DNA of 56,132 bases from the NCBI GenBank assembly GCA_944392945.1, contig CALXYJ010000008.1, positions 1 through 56,132 on the forward strand. The letters are read 5' to 3'. Under the pieces are notes generated by a model. That model was given only the letters and a program-made list of their open reading frames with translations, was not told the origin of the DNA and searched no databases. A program made the translations under genes and the position numbers. Below are positions 1 through 9,094 of this stretch, piece after piece. Each line of letters begins with the position of its first letter. Position 1 is the first letter of the stretch. Source of the DNA: an uncultured Clostridia bacterium (GTDB lineage: Bacteria; Bacillota; Clostridia; TANB77; CAG-508).

Positions 1-1
1 G

Positions 2-74
<73 letters not shown>

Positions 75-97
75 ATATGCTAATTAAAAGCATATAC

Positions 98-126
98 ATT
101 TTACCAAATTCTATATCCTAAGTCAA
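98..126 (-). promoter_or_regulatory. promoter of tRNA-Gly
   Basis: On the minus strand, -35 TTGACT (121-126) and -10 TAAAAT (98-103) are separated by 17 bp and lie 24 bp before the tRNA 5' end. A short hairpin (GCATAT arms near 73-96) lies between promoter and tRNA. The same promoter sequence recurs exactly at 482-510 inside the second copy of the direct repeat. Confidence 0.6.
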
Positions 127-192
127 TAGTCAGAATAAAATTTTATTCAAAGTTATAATTTCTAATTCTTGTGCTTTTTAATTTATCTAATC
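98..192. repeat. 95-bp direct repeat, copy 1
   Basis: Positions 98-192 are identical base for base to 482-576, at an offset of 384 bp. The repeat carries the tRNA-Gly promoter. A perfect repeat of this length is too long to be an ordinary transposon target duplication, so a segmental duplication or recombination event is more likely. Confidence 0.93.
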
Positions 193-196
193 CCGG

Positions 197-478
197 GAGT
201 TTGACAGTTTGAAGAATTTAAAATCCTTGTATTCTTACTCTCCCAATAGTTTTAAAGTCAAGTTTTTCTTTATTTTTTTGCGTACCTTCTGTAACGCTTT
301 ATTATCAAGTGTTTTACGCTATTATAATTTTTATACATTTTTTTCCATTCTCTACAACCGTTGCAAATACTGAAAAAATTTTTTTTAAAAAGTAAAATTA
401 TGTTAAATTAGGTACGCACTTCAAAAATCGTTATATCTCTACTCTCTCTAAGGATTGCTCATTTAAACTGTCAAACTC
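197..478. mobile_element. candidate small non-coding element bounded by 14-bp inverted repeats
   Basis: The stretch between the two 95-bp repeats is bounded by a perfect 14-bp inverted repeat: GAGTTTGACAGTTT at 197-210 and its complement at 465-478. A second inverted pair lies inside (GCGTACC near 280, GGTACGC near 412). I see no plausible coding sequence. It could be a MITE-like element or the remnant of a site-specific integration beside the tRNA. No transposase is present to assign a family. Confidence 0.4.
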
Positions 479-481
479 AGG

Positions 482-576
482 ATTTTACCAAATTCTATAT
501 CCTAAGTCAATAGTCAGAATAAAATTTTATTCAAAGTTATAATTTCTAATTCTTGTGCTTTTTAATTTATCTAATC
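482..576. repeat. 95-bp direct repeat, copy 2
   Basis: Exact second copy of 98-192, including the promoter-like TTGACT/TAAAAT pair now at 482-510. Here the promoter points into the inverted-repeat insert and not directly into the tRNA. From 577 to 643 the sequence is plain AT-rich DNA downstream of the carboxypeptidase gene, with no terminator I can support. Confidence 0.93.
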
Positions 577-643
577 ACTTAAAATACATCTTATAATATA
601 ATCTATAATATATAATATGTCATATTTATATATATGTTACTAA

Positions 644-1891
644 TCATAATCCCATTTGCATATTATTTATATTATTTATAATATAACTTTTTAAATAATC
701 AATAAATTCTAATTTTCCAATAGATATATTTGCACTAATCGTTAATTCTACTATTTTTTCATCATCAATATATACACACAATTTTCCTACATAATCACCC
801 TTATGGACAGGTGCATTTAATTCACTTATATTAAAAATCTTAACATTTATTTTTTCCTTATCTATTTTTTTTACTGGTATATAATAATTTTCTAACTCCT
901 CAATACAAGTTGTTAGATTTTCTCTTTTACCTCGTACTACAACTATCCTATTTTCATTTATTCTTTTCCATTCCTCATATTTTTCATGAATTATTTCCTT
1001 CATATCGTAAATCTCATAATTTGTATAAGCATATTCTATTAATTTTATACTATCATTACTCCTATCTTTCTTTGTATCTGCTCCTAAGACAACTGTTATA
1101 ATATTCATTCCATCTCTATTTACAGATGTTACTAAACATCTATTAGCTCCATTTGTAAAACCTGTTTTTACTCCATTAACACCATACAAATTGCCTAACA
1201 ATTCATTTGTATTAGTTAAATTTTTACTTCTACCATTTATAGAGATACCAATATTTTTTGTATTTACAATACTTGCAAATTTATCTATATTTAATGCATA
1301 GTCTGCCATTTTAGCAAGCTCAAAAGCAGTTGTATAATGATTATCCATATCTAATCCATGTGGTGTTATAAAATGTGTATTCTCTAACCCCATATCTTTT
1401 GCTTTTTCATTCATTTTCTCTGCAAATCCCTCAACGCTTCCACCAACATATTCTGCTAAAGCTACTGCTGCATCATTTCCAGATACTAATAATAAACCAT
1501 ATAATAAATTATTTACTGTTATTTTATCATTTACTTTTAACCCCAATCTTGATCCCCCTGTTCCAGCAGCTTTTTTGGATACTGTAACAATATCTTCTAA
1601 TCCTACATTTTCTAATACAACAATAGCTGTCATTATCTTTGTAGTAGAAGCCATTGGTCTTCGCTCATTTTCTGATTTACCCCAAATTACCTTCCCAGAT
1701 TTTCTATCATAAATTACAGCAGCTCTAGAATTAATCTTGGGTTCATCACTTGTTTTGGCTGTTTCTATTAATTCATCTGACCAATCAATTATTTCTGAAT
1801 CCTCCGCATCATCAGCATATATGATACTCAAATTCATACTATTTATAAAAATTATAATAATAAATATTATAAAAATCTTTTTTCTAAACAC
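644..1891 (-). CDS. serine-type D-Ala-D-Ala carboxypeptidase (PBP5/DacF family, S11)
   Basis: This secreted penicillin-binding protein trims the terminal D-Ala from peptidoglycan stem peptides. An N-terminal hydrophobic signal segment (about residues 4-26) is followed by the S11 catalytic domain with all three motifs: STTK (nucleophile S82, K85), SGN (137-139) and KTG (242-244). A smaller C-terminal beta domain follows, and the tail lacks an obvious amphipathic anchor. The length of 415 residues is normal for the family. The start is GTG at 1889-1891, preceded by AGGTG seven bases upstream; the next Met lies inside the signal segment. The gene sits just downstream of the secretion operon on the same strand. 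The ribosome binding site is buried in a perfect 18-bp hairpin (1895-1932), which may limit translation. The enzyme assignment is firm; a role in the secretion machine is not implied. Confidence 0.93.
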   Translation of the reverse strand: MFRKKIFIIFIIIIFINSMNLSIIYADDAEDSEIIDWSDELIETAKTSDEPKINSRAAVIYDRKSGKVIWGKSENERRPMASTTKIMTAIVVLENVGLEDIVTVSKKAAGTGGSRLGLKVNDKITVNNLLYGLLLVSGNDAAVALAEYVGGSVEGFAEKMNEKAKDMGLENTHFITPHGLDMDNHYTTAFELAKMADYALNIDKFASIVNTKNIGISINGRSKNLTNTNELLGNLYGVNGVKTGFTNGANRCLVTSVNRDGMNIITVVLGADTKKDRSNDSIKLIEYAYTNYEIYDMKEIIHEKYEEWKRINENRIVVVRGKRENLTTCIEELENYYIPVKKIDKEKINVKIFNISELNAPVHKGDYVGKLCVYIDDEKIVELTISANISIGKLEFIDYLKSYIINNINNMQMGL

Positions 1892-1894
1892 AAG

Positions 1895-1932
1895 AAATCA
1901 CCTACTTAGAATATATTCTAAGTAGGTGATTT
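1895..1932 (-). promoter_or_regulatory. perfect 18-bp hairpin enclosing the carboxypeptidase ribosome binding site
   Basis: Arms 1895-1912 and 1915-1932 are perfectly complementary with a 2-base loop. On the minus strand the 3' arm contains the AGGTG that serves the GTG start at 1891. No U-run follows on the minus strand; the T-rich run (1930-1944) follows on the plus strand. It may be a translational lock on the downstream gene, a terminator for antisense transcripts, or both. Confidence 0.7.
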
Positions 1933-1944
1933 TTATTACTTTAT

Positions 1945-2985
1945 TTATTCCCATAAAGATTTTCTTTCCTCTGGCCATCCAGATTCTTCCTCTTCTTTAG
2001 CCTTTTCTTCTTCTTCCTTCTTTTTCTGTTCTTCTTTTGCTTTTTCTTCTTCTAAATTTTTATATCTTCCTTTTGCGTCGTCCAATTTTTTCTGGTCTAT
2101 TTCAGATTGTGTTGGTGTATAATTAGAAGTTTGTATTGGTTCATTTGTGCTTCTATTTACTAAAGTAATTTCTCCAAAACTCATATCGATTCCCAAATTT
2201 GATCTAGTTCCATCAGATCTCCTCATTACTAAATCAACATCACTTTTACCGCAACACTCTCCATCTTGGTTATATTCTGGCTGTTCATGAGTTTGTGCAG
2301 TACTCGCTCCTAGGAAATCAGTATTTTTTTCAAATTTTCCAGCACTATTTAATCCAATTAAATGATAAGTTCCATCTCTAGTTAATGCAACAAATTGATC
2401 TTGATATCCTGTTTCATGTCCTATTATTTCTTTAGAAAAGTTTTCATCTTCTATTCTAACCATAGAAACTATATCTAATCCAGTATCTTCTTTTATTGCT
2501 TCTGTTGCTTCTTCTTTACTCTTTTCTTCTTTTTCTTTTTCTTCGACTTCTTTTAAATCTTCTTTTCCCTCTTCTTTAGAAATTTCTTTTAGATGCTCTA
2601 CATCAATTTCTTTTAGATCCATATCTTTTAACATAGGTAAATGCTCTTCAAGGCTTTTTAAATATTCTTCTTCAAACTCTATCATACCAGTTTCATCAAG
2701 CTTTGCTATAAGTTCATCATTTTTATATAAATCATACTGCCCTGTTTTATAAGCTACAAGTGCCATTTGTTTTGCCCTTATTTTTATTTCCTTTGATAAC
2801 TCTAGCTCTGGTATAAGATATATATTATCTAAATTTTCCTTTTTCTCTAGTCCTAATCCAGCTTTAATTTTCTTAAGATAATTGGAATCTTGTTTTTTTA
2901 CTTCCTCTTTTTCTTTTTTTTCTTCTAAAGCAAGAATTCTTTGTTTTTGATCTTTCATTTTTTCATCTAATTTTTTATCTGGCAT
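1945..2985 (-). CDS. hypothetical charged protein, last gene of the secretion operon
   Basis: A protein of 346 residues with no signal peptide or membrane segment. The N-terminal 60 residues and the regions around 130-170 and 320-346 are Glu/Lys-rich and predicted coiled coil. Between them lie two compact regions: about 60-120, and about 175-300, which contains ECCGKSD and a Thr/Asn-rich stretch. I do not recognise the family. The start was set at the ATG at 2985 because a GGGGGG Shine-Dalgarno run lies directly before it; a start 10 codons upstream overlaps the previous gene and lacks such a site. Its position at the end of the operon suggests an accessory or cytosolic partner of the machine, or an effector. 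That is inference. Confidence 0.75.
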   Translation of the reverse strand: MPDKKLDEKMKDQKQRILALEEKKEKEEVKKQDSNYLKKIKAGLGLEKKENLDNIYLIPELELSKEIKIRAKQMALVAYKTGQYDLYKNDELIAKLDETGMIEFEEEYLKSLEEHLPMLKDMDLKEIDVEHLKEISKEEGKEDLKEVEEKEKEEKSKEEATEAIKEDTGLDIVSMVRIEDENFSKEIIGHETGYQDQFVALTRDGTYHLIGLNSAGKFEKNTDFLGASTAQTHEQPEYNQDGECCGKSDVDLVMRRSDGTRSNLGIDMSFGEITLVNRSTNEPIQTSNYTPTQSEIDQKKLDDAKGRYKNLEEEKAKEEQKKKEEEEKAKEEEESGWPEERKSLWE

Positions 2986-2998
2986 ATATTCCCCCCCT

Positions 2999-3556
2999 TT
3001 ATTGCTTAACATCAAAAGATATTAAGAAATCATTAAAATCATTTTCAATTAGAGCAAATCTTTGTGACATATTATAATCTGGTTGCAATGGTGAAGTTAT
3101 AGTTGTAAATAAAATATAATATTCTCCCTGTCTTTCTATATTATCATAAGTAACAATTATTAAATCATTCGGAAATGTATTCTTAGCATAGTTAGAAAAT
3201 TCCTCTAATGTTGGAAAATAATTAGTTTTAAAATCTGGATATAATAAATCATAAGCTTTACTATATTCTTTATTTTCTATATATCTTATAAATTTTCCAC
3301 AATATTGCTGAATTCTAGTTCTTTCATCTGCATCTTTAAGTCCTTCAATTTCTCTATCATTTGCATTTTCTTCTATTTCCTGTGCAGTTATTTCATTTTG
3401 TACTAGCGTATTTTCTATAGTATTACTATCTTTTTTCTTTTCTTTATATAAATCTAATATATTAAATACAATAAAGATATTTATAAAAATCCAGATTACA
3501 ACAATTATTGTTAATACAATTACTATTACTTTAGTATGATCTTGTCTTTTCCTCAT
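2999..3556 (-). CDS. membrane-anchored NTF2-like protein (possible VirB8-type)
   Basis: A protein of 185 residues. A short basic cytosolic tail, one membrane helix (about 10-33) and a Glu/Asn-rich linker lead to an extracytoplasmic domain (about 85-185). That domain starts with a helix of the pattern FIRYIENKEYSKAYDLL, typical of NTF2-like folds, and ends in beta strands. VirB8 and TcpC subunits of type IV secretion systems have this layout. The gene has an AGGAGG site before the ATG and lies 13 bases from the next gene. A second protein of the same type is encoded at 8111-9064, so the operon may carry two VirB8-like parts. The fold call is by pattern only. Confidence 0.7.
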   Translation of the reverse strand: MRKRQDHTKVIVIVLTIIVVIWIFINIFIVFNILDLYKEKKKDSNTIENTLVQNEITAQEIEENANDREIEGLKDADERTRIQQYCGKFIRYIENKEYSKAYDLLYPDFKTNYFPTLEEFSNYAKNTFPNDLIIVTYDNIERQGEYYILFTTITSPLQPDYNMSQRFALIENDFNDFLISFDVKQ

Positions 3557-3572
3557 TTCATCCTCCTATAAT

Positions 3573-4163
3573 TTAATCATCACTATGTGGAAGAAATTTA
3601 ATATATTCAGAAGTATAACTTACACTTATATCATATTTAAGCACTTCATTTACATTTTTATATTTAATACTTAATGTTCCATAGGTATTACTTCCATCTG
3701 TAGAAATTGAACCCTCATCATATTCTGCTGATTCAAATTCTAATTCAGTACTACCTATACTTTTTAAATTTTTTACAAGAGTATAAAATTCTTCTATTTC
3801 ATTGCTTCTTATTCCAGTCAATTTACTCATATTTTGATTATTATAATAATCTAATAATTCTTGATTTGTAGTTAAAGTAGCTGTTTCTTTTGCTATTTTA
3901 GGGACAGTATCTGTCATAAAATTAGATACCATTAAGCTAATTTTATTATTATCTACTTTTCCTTTATATTGAGATAATAACTCATTACCATTTTTAACAT
4001 AGTTTTGTATATTTCCTATTTGTTCTTTAAAATCATCTACTTCTTTTTGGACAGCTACATTAACTTTTTCTTCCTTTAAATTACTTTTAAAAATAACTAA
4101 AACTATTGATATTATAATATTAATTACTAATGCAATTATTAATATATATTTTAAAGGTTTCAT
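3573..4163 (-). CDS. hypothetical single-pass membrane protein of the secretion operon
   Basis: A protein of 196 residues. A basic N-terminus and one membrane helix (about 4-27) are followed by an extracytoplasmic part with a helical, coiled-coil-prone first half and a C-terminal beta-rich half (about 125-196). The start is the ATG at 4163, with AAAGGA just upstream; a start 20 codons earlier overlaps the preceding gene and has no ribosome binding site. I do not recognise the family. Its spacing of 22 bases from the large 1302-residue protein suggests the two act together outside the membrane. Confidence 0.72.
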   Translation of the reverse strand: MKPLKYILIIALVINIIISIVLVIFKSNLKEEKVNVAVQKEVDDFKEQIGNIQNYVKNGNELLSQYKGKVDNNKISLMVSNFMTDTVPKIAKETATLTTNQELLDYYNNQNMSKLTGIRSNEIEEFYTLVKNLKSIGSTELEFESAEYDEGSISTDGSNTYGTLSIKYKNVNEVLKYDISVSYTSEYIKFLPHSDD

Positions 4164-4185
4164 ATTTTTCCTTTCTTTACTTAAA

Positions 4186-7100
4186 CTAATATCCAAGAGC
4201 ACCTGGATTTTGACCTTCACCATATTTATCAGATGGTTGTTTAGTCTTTATCCAATTTATTAAATCTTCCTCACTTATAGCTCCTGTTAATGCATCTCTA
4301 GCTAACACATATTGCGAATTCCATCTATCTTCCAAAGTTCCAAGTGTAGATCCTATTGGGCAAGCTTTTGCTAGCATTGCTCTTACTGCCACTTCATCGG
4401 CGTCTCCTTGGTTAAATACAGCAAACCAAGTAGAAGGATCTCCATTCCAGTTTACAAGTGACATAAATGTTCCCTGCGTTATTGGATCTTTTTGTAACAA
4501 CCATTCTTCACTGGTTCCTGTATATGGTTCTATTAAATATTGATTAATCGTAATCTGCATTTGAACTTCCATAAATCCATCTCTATCTCTGTCACATATT
4601 GTTTCAAACGCCTGCTTTATTTCATTATATGAAGATAAAATTTCATCAACACCCATGGTAGTAAATGGTTGCAATTCAGCACATAATGAAGGATTTAGCT
4701 CTATAGCTTTTTGGCAAAATTCAGAAATATTATTAAAACGTTTGCTTCCCTTATTTATTGTAGTCCATTGTGAAATACCTACAGCCATCTCATTACCTGA
4801 TGTAAATCCTACTGCTTCTGGTCCATTTCCATCCCCATCTGATGGACCAGATTCATAAGGAATCCAATAAAAATATGCCCAATCTGTATCTAAGTTAGTT
4901 CCAGCTAATAAGATATATGACTCTACATCCTCAACCATAGAATTTTCTCTGTTTATAAAGTACAAAGCTATATCAGAATTTGTTGTAGTTCCAATTACAG
5001 TTCCTTCTTTAATATATCTTTTTCCTCCACGTTCTATATATGCTGGTGCATCAACTCTTTCTTGTTCTTCTTCTCTCCATTCATCCATTTCATCAGATGT
5101 ATATCCATATTTTATAAAGTATGAATCAGAATGTTCAACTTCTCTATACTCAGATGTTGAAGAAGAATTTATATCTAATTTTTGGAATCCTTTTATATAC
5201 ATTATATAACCTGTACATACATCTTCATATTTATTATAGAAGCATTCATATTCACTTATTGCAGTATTATCCAATACTTTTATTTTTATATAGTCAGGAC
5301 CTTCCTCCAATATTTCTCCTGTTACTGGTGAAACAACATTTAATCCACTTTCAAAACCATCCACTAGAGTTGTAGTTGGATCTGTCATTTCATTTTCTTC
5401 ACCGTCTCCATCGTCAGGTTGATCCGGTGTAATTGGAAGAGCTGAAGCAGTAGAATTTGGATCAAAATTTGGTGTATAATAAGAACTATTTTGTTCACTT
5501 TCTGTTCTTTCTGTTCCATCTGCATCTAAACCTGCTTTTATATTATCTGTTGAAACCTTACTTCTTATTAATGTTCCATAATCTACCTGTTGTTTTTCAA
5601 ATCTATTTTGTGGCCAATATTCATTAAAATATCCACTAACAGGCCATTGGAATACATGTGTATCTTTTGTTCTAAGTTCTTCTTTTGTAAAATAACCTAA
5701 ATCTACAAATAAATTTTTTAAATCTCTTAATATATATTCTGCATCTTCTGTTTTAGTATTTTCCAAAATAGAAAATGCATTTAAAGCATTAGATCTAACA
5801 TCTACTTCTTTAAAATAATCTGTACCATTTTCTGCTTCTTTTGCCTCTACTGCAGCCTCAGCTGCTGCTACTGCAGTGTCGTCATCTTGTACAATATCCC
5901 AACTGTCTGAATATGCTCTATCATATATTTCTCTTAACTCATCTATAGCCTGAGCAGTTTCAACACTACCATCATATACAAAATATTTAGCTGGTTTATC
6001 AGCTGTTCCGACGAATAATTCTTTTGTATGAGGATTAACCTGTCCTCTTACAGCGTCTTGTACCTGAGTTAATTGTGTTGCTGTTTCTATTACATAGAAT
6101 GAACCCTTATCATTTGGTGCCATTGATTCATCATCAGATCCTGCTGTTGGTTCAAATAAATTTGTACTTTCTGCTGAACTTTCATTATGTGTATATACAT
6201 TATCAAATCCTGGATTTTCACTTTCTACATATTCTCTTTCTCCATCTGGATAATATATGCTTTCTCCATATTGTTTTCCAATTGAATCTATAGAGAAATA
6301 AATATTTCTATACCAGTGCTCTGTAACACTCACAATATATGGTTGCATTTTAGTAACTTCAAGACCTTGCTCATTACTTCTATCTCCATCATTATAATAT
6401 AATGCTCTAGTTACAGATTCATATGAAAGTCCTAATTTATCCAATTCTGTTTCAAATTCATTTGCTAAATCATCTCCAGATACACTATAGATTAAATCCA
6501 TGTCCATCTGCATTGTTTGATATAACTCTTGGAATTTTTCTTTCAAGAAATTATAAGCCTCTTCTTTTGCCTCTTCATTTGCAGAAAATTCTGCTGCACT
6601 TTTTAAATCATATTCATTACAAAGTTCTACAAGCTTTTGATTATATTCTGCAAATATTCCTGAATTTTCTTGTTCTGGTACATGTGCTACTCCATCAGCA
6701 TCAAAATATACTCCACCTACATAAAGTCCTATTTTATGAGTATAATCCTCTTCAGTAAATGTTAATGTATTTCCAGCTGCTTCTGCATCTTCTTTTGCTT
6801 GCTCTATAGCAGTGTCCATAGTTTGTCCAAGTTGAGATATCGCATACGTATATACCGCATTTTCACCAAATCCACTAACAGCATCTGTTCCACTTAAATC
6901 TGTTGTTAAAATTTCACTCATTTTTACTTCCCAAAATTTATGGTCAGAAAAGCTACTATATGAACTCGATAATAATCTATTCAAATTTTGCTCGCACGCC
7001 TGCAAAGTTCCTGCTATTCCACCTTGTTGATGATCATCTATAAAATCTTTTATTAATCTAAAATCTTCTGTTGTAAATTCCGTTTTTCCATCAAGACTTG

Positions 7101-8094
7101 CTACTTCATCACTAATGCCAGCAAAATTTGTAGTAACATCTGTTGTTAATACATATTTAAATATAACTCTTACTGTCATTTGTTCTTGTCCAATATTTAT
7201 TAAAGTATTTTCTTGTTCATCCATTAATACTCTATATGCTAAATCTGGAGCCATTGTTGCTAAATGTAATGTTATAGAAAGTGGCAATGGTTTTCCATAT
7301 CTTGCAGACCAGCCCTGCATATTATATGTATATGTAGTATATACTGGTACTAAAAAATTCCAATGATCTACAGTTTTAAACGTCAGAGTTTTACTTTCCA
7401 TATCTACTTCTATATCATTTAAAAATGCATACCAATCTTCTCCATTTAATAAACTATTATCAAAATTCAACATCCCAAAATGTACTTCTTGATCTCCAGA
7501 GTCTCTATCTACTTCTGCACCAAAAAATTTAGTTATACCCCTACCCAGATTTCTAAAAAAATTAGATATTCTGGCATGCCATTTTTCTCTTGGTTTATAT
7601 GTATTATAATCAGCTAGTAAATATGCACTTAAATATTTACTATCTATTTCCAAAGTTGCATCATCTTCAGCTGTTGTAGTTGTTACATACTCACCATCTT
7701 CGTTTTGATATTGTCCAAAACCATATTCATAAGGTGGATATCCCATATTCTCTAGATATTGAGCCAATTCCAACTGAGATTCATCACTTATATATACAGA
7801 GTTATCTCCACCAAACCATCTCTGAAATTCTGAAAGTACAGTACTTGCAATTTGCGATATTTTATCATTTAATAATCCTGGCATCTCTAGGAAAAATCCA
7901 ATAAATCCAATAATAAGTATTATTAAAATTACAATTGTTATAACTCCTATCGCTAATGATCCTAATAAGCCAAATGTTTTTAAACTTTTTATTAATTTAG
8001 CTATTCTTCCAGTTTTTTTAGCGGCTCCAGCAGCACGTCCTGCTGTATTTGATGAAGCCTCTGTTGGCATTAAATCATTTTGATTATCATCCAA
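4186..8094 (-). CDS. 1302-residue membrane-anchored, wall-spanning protein of the secretion operon
   Basis: The N-terminus is a short cytosolic part rich in Ala/Gly/Lys, with one strong membrane helix at about 43-75. Everything after is extracytoplasmic. The large middle region is unassigned and Glu/Asp-rich. Around residues 900-1070 there is an M23/lipoyl-like beta domain (VSPVTGEIL ... GTVIGTT ... SDIALYF) that seems to lack the zinc ligands. The last 220 residues form a helical domain with NEMAVGISQWT and DRDGFMEVQ, which resembles phage-tail-lysozyme or other lysozyme-like folds; this is tentative. The start chosen is TTG at 8094, preceded by AGGTGGTGAG. The ATG at 8124 overlaps the previous gene and lacks a site. 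It could form the periplasm- or wall-crossing part of the channel and cut peptidoglycan locally. The overall role is inferred from context. Confidence 0.72.
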   Translation of the reverse strand: MDDNQNDLMPTEASSNTAGRAAGAAKKTGRIAKLIKSLKTFGLLGSLAIGVITIVILIILIIGFIGFFLEMPGLLNDKISQIASTVLSEFQRWFGGDNSVYISDESQLELAQYLENMGYPPYEYGFGQYQNEDGEYVTTTTAEDDATLEIDSKYLSAYLLADYNTYKPREKWHARISNFFRNLGRGITKFFGAEVDRDSGDQEVHFGMLNFDNSLLNGEDWYAFLNDIEVDMESKTLTFKTVDHWNFLVPVYTTYTYNMQGWSARYGKPLPLSITLHLATMAPDLAYRVLMDEQENTLINIGQEQMTVRVIFKYVLTTDVTTNFAGISDEVASLDGKTEFTTEDFRLIKDFIDDHQQGGIAGTLQACEQNLNRLLSSSYSSFSDHKFWEVKMSEILTTDLSGTDAVSGFGENAVYTYAISQLGQTMDTAIEQAKEDAEAAGNTLTFTEEDYTHKIGLYVGGVYFDADGVAHVPEQENSGIFAEYNQKLVELCNEYDLKSAAEFSANEEAKEEAYNFLKEKFQELYQTMQMDMDLIYSVSGDDLANEFETELDKLGLSYESVTRALYYNDGDRSNEQGLEVTKMQPYIVSVTEHWYRNIYFSIDSIGKQYGESIYYPDGEREYVESENPGFDNVYTHNESSAESTNLFEPTAGSDDESMAPNDKGSFYVIETATQLTQVQDAVRGQVNPHTKELFVGTADKPAKYFVYDGSVETAQAIDELREIYDRAYSDSWDIVQDDDTAVAAAEAAVEAKEAENGTDYFKEVDVRSNALNAFSILENTKTEDAEYILRDLKNLFVDLGYFTKEELRTKDTHVFQWPVSGYFNEYWPQNRFEKQQVDYGTLIRSKVSTDNIKAGLDADGTERTESEQNSSYYTPNFDPNSTASALPITPDQPDDGDGEENEMTDPTTTLVDGFESGLNVVSPVTGEILEEGPDYIKIKVLDNTAISEYECFYNKYEDVCTGYIMYIKGFQKLDINSSSTSEYREVEHSDSYFIKYGYTSDEMDEWREEEQERVDAPAYIERGGKRYIKEGTVIGTTTNSDIALYFINRENSMVEDVESYILLAGTNLDTDWAYFYWIPYESGPSDGDGNGPEAVGFTSGNEMAVGISQWTTINKGSKRFNNISEFCQKAIELNPSLCAELQPFTTMGVDEILSSYNEIKQAFETICDRDRDGFMEVQMQITINQYLIEPYTGTSEEWLLQKDPITQGTFMSLVNWNGDPSTWFAVFNQGDADEVAVRAMLAKACPIGSTLGTLEDRWNSQYVLARDALTGAISEEDLINWIKTKQPSDKYGEGQNPGALGY

Positions 8095-8110
8095 TATCTT
8101 CTCACCACCT

Positions 8111-9064
8111 TTAGTCTTGTACATTAAAGTTTATTTGTAATGCATATTTTCTAATAGCATTCTCCAGTTCTTCATCTGCAGTATCTTTATTTCCAGAATA
8201 TGATTCTAAAACTCTTACATCATTAAATCTTAAATATTTAGGTGCCACACCATCATCACAGTATTTTGTAAATATAAAATTATATACCTTAGTTTCACCA
8301 GGTTGTAGAACTACTTTTGATGTAGACACATTATATTCTGTTCTATCCTGAGTTCCTAAATTTAGTGTAATTTCATTAGTAAAATATCCATCTGCAATAA
8401 CTAGTGGATGTTCAGTTTTATTTCTTATTCTAACATGATATACTTCTCTTTCATAATAAACATTTTTTGTATCTATTTGAACTTTTAAATTTTCATCTTC
8501 AGCAAATACTCCTAAATTGTCCTGTCTTATAAATCCTCCTATAGAAAACTTAAGATTATTACCATCCTCTGTAAATACAAATTTTTCCTCCACAAATACA
8601 TAATTTGAATTTGTCATTCCTGTAGCCATAAAATCATCCATTATATTTACATTATAAATATATTGTTTACCCACATTAGAAAAATTCTGTATACTATAAA
8701 TTTTCTTTGTATTAAATCTTGAATCTACATATTCTTTAAATTCTGACATTTCTTGGAATAATGCCTCTTTGCACTCATCAGTAATCATATTATAAGCACT
8801 ATCATAATCTTTATTATTACAATATTGAACAAATTGATCTATAGTATCTTTTATCTGATCTTGCCATTTTGTAGGAACTTCACTGTTATCCATTACTGCT
8901 ACATTTGGTTCATAAGTCGTTTTTGGAATATCTTGTTCTGGTAAATTTTTTAATACATAATTTACAACTACTATAATAGTAAATGCTATAACAGCAAATA
9001 TAATTATTTTTTTATGTCTTCTAAAAAAACGTCTTATCTTTACTCTTGTATCAATAAAGCTCAT
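8111..9064 (-). CDS. membrane-anchored NTF2-like / Ig-like protein (VirB8-type candidate)
   Basis: A protein of 317 residues. A basic cytosolic tail and one membrane helix (about 20-38) precede an NTF2-like domain (about 65-180) whose first helix reads FVQYCNNKDYDSAYNMI, close in pattern to the protein at 2999-3556. A C-terminal beta-sandwich domain (about 185-300) has an HVRIRNKTEHPLVI strand pair, as in Ig-like extracellular folds. This architecture fits VirB8/TcpC-like bridging subunits that link the inner-membrane channel to outer parts. The start is the ATG at 9064, with AAAGGAAG before it; six upstream codons carry that site itself. It ends 16 bases before the start of the next gene. 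Confidence 0.75.
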   Translation of the reverse strand: MSFIDTRVKIRRFFRRHKKIIIFAVIAFTIIVVVNYVLKNLPEQDIPKTTYEPNVAVMDNSEVPTKWQDQIKDTIDQFVQYCNNKDYDSAYNMITDECKEALFQEMSEFKEYVDSRFNTKKIYSIQNFSNVGKQYIYNVNIMDDFMATGMTNSNYVFVEEKFVFTEDGNNLKFSIGGFIRQDNLGVFAEDENLKVQIDTKNVYYEREVYHVRIRNKTEHPLVIADGYFTNEITLNLGTQDRTEYNVSTSKVVLQPGETKVYNFIFTKYCDDGVAPKYLRFNDVRVLESYSGNKDTADEELENAIRKYALQINFNVQD

Positions 9065-9094
9065 ATTTCTTCCTTTCATCAATTATTAACTTTA

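Noticed and set aside
8094..8124. ATG at 8124 as the start of the 1302-residue protein
   Set aside because: It overlaps the previous gene by 14 bases and lacks a ribosome site, while AGGTGGTGAG is well placed for the TTG at 8094.
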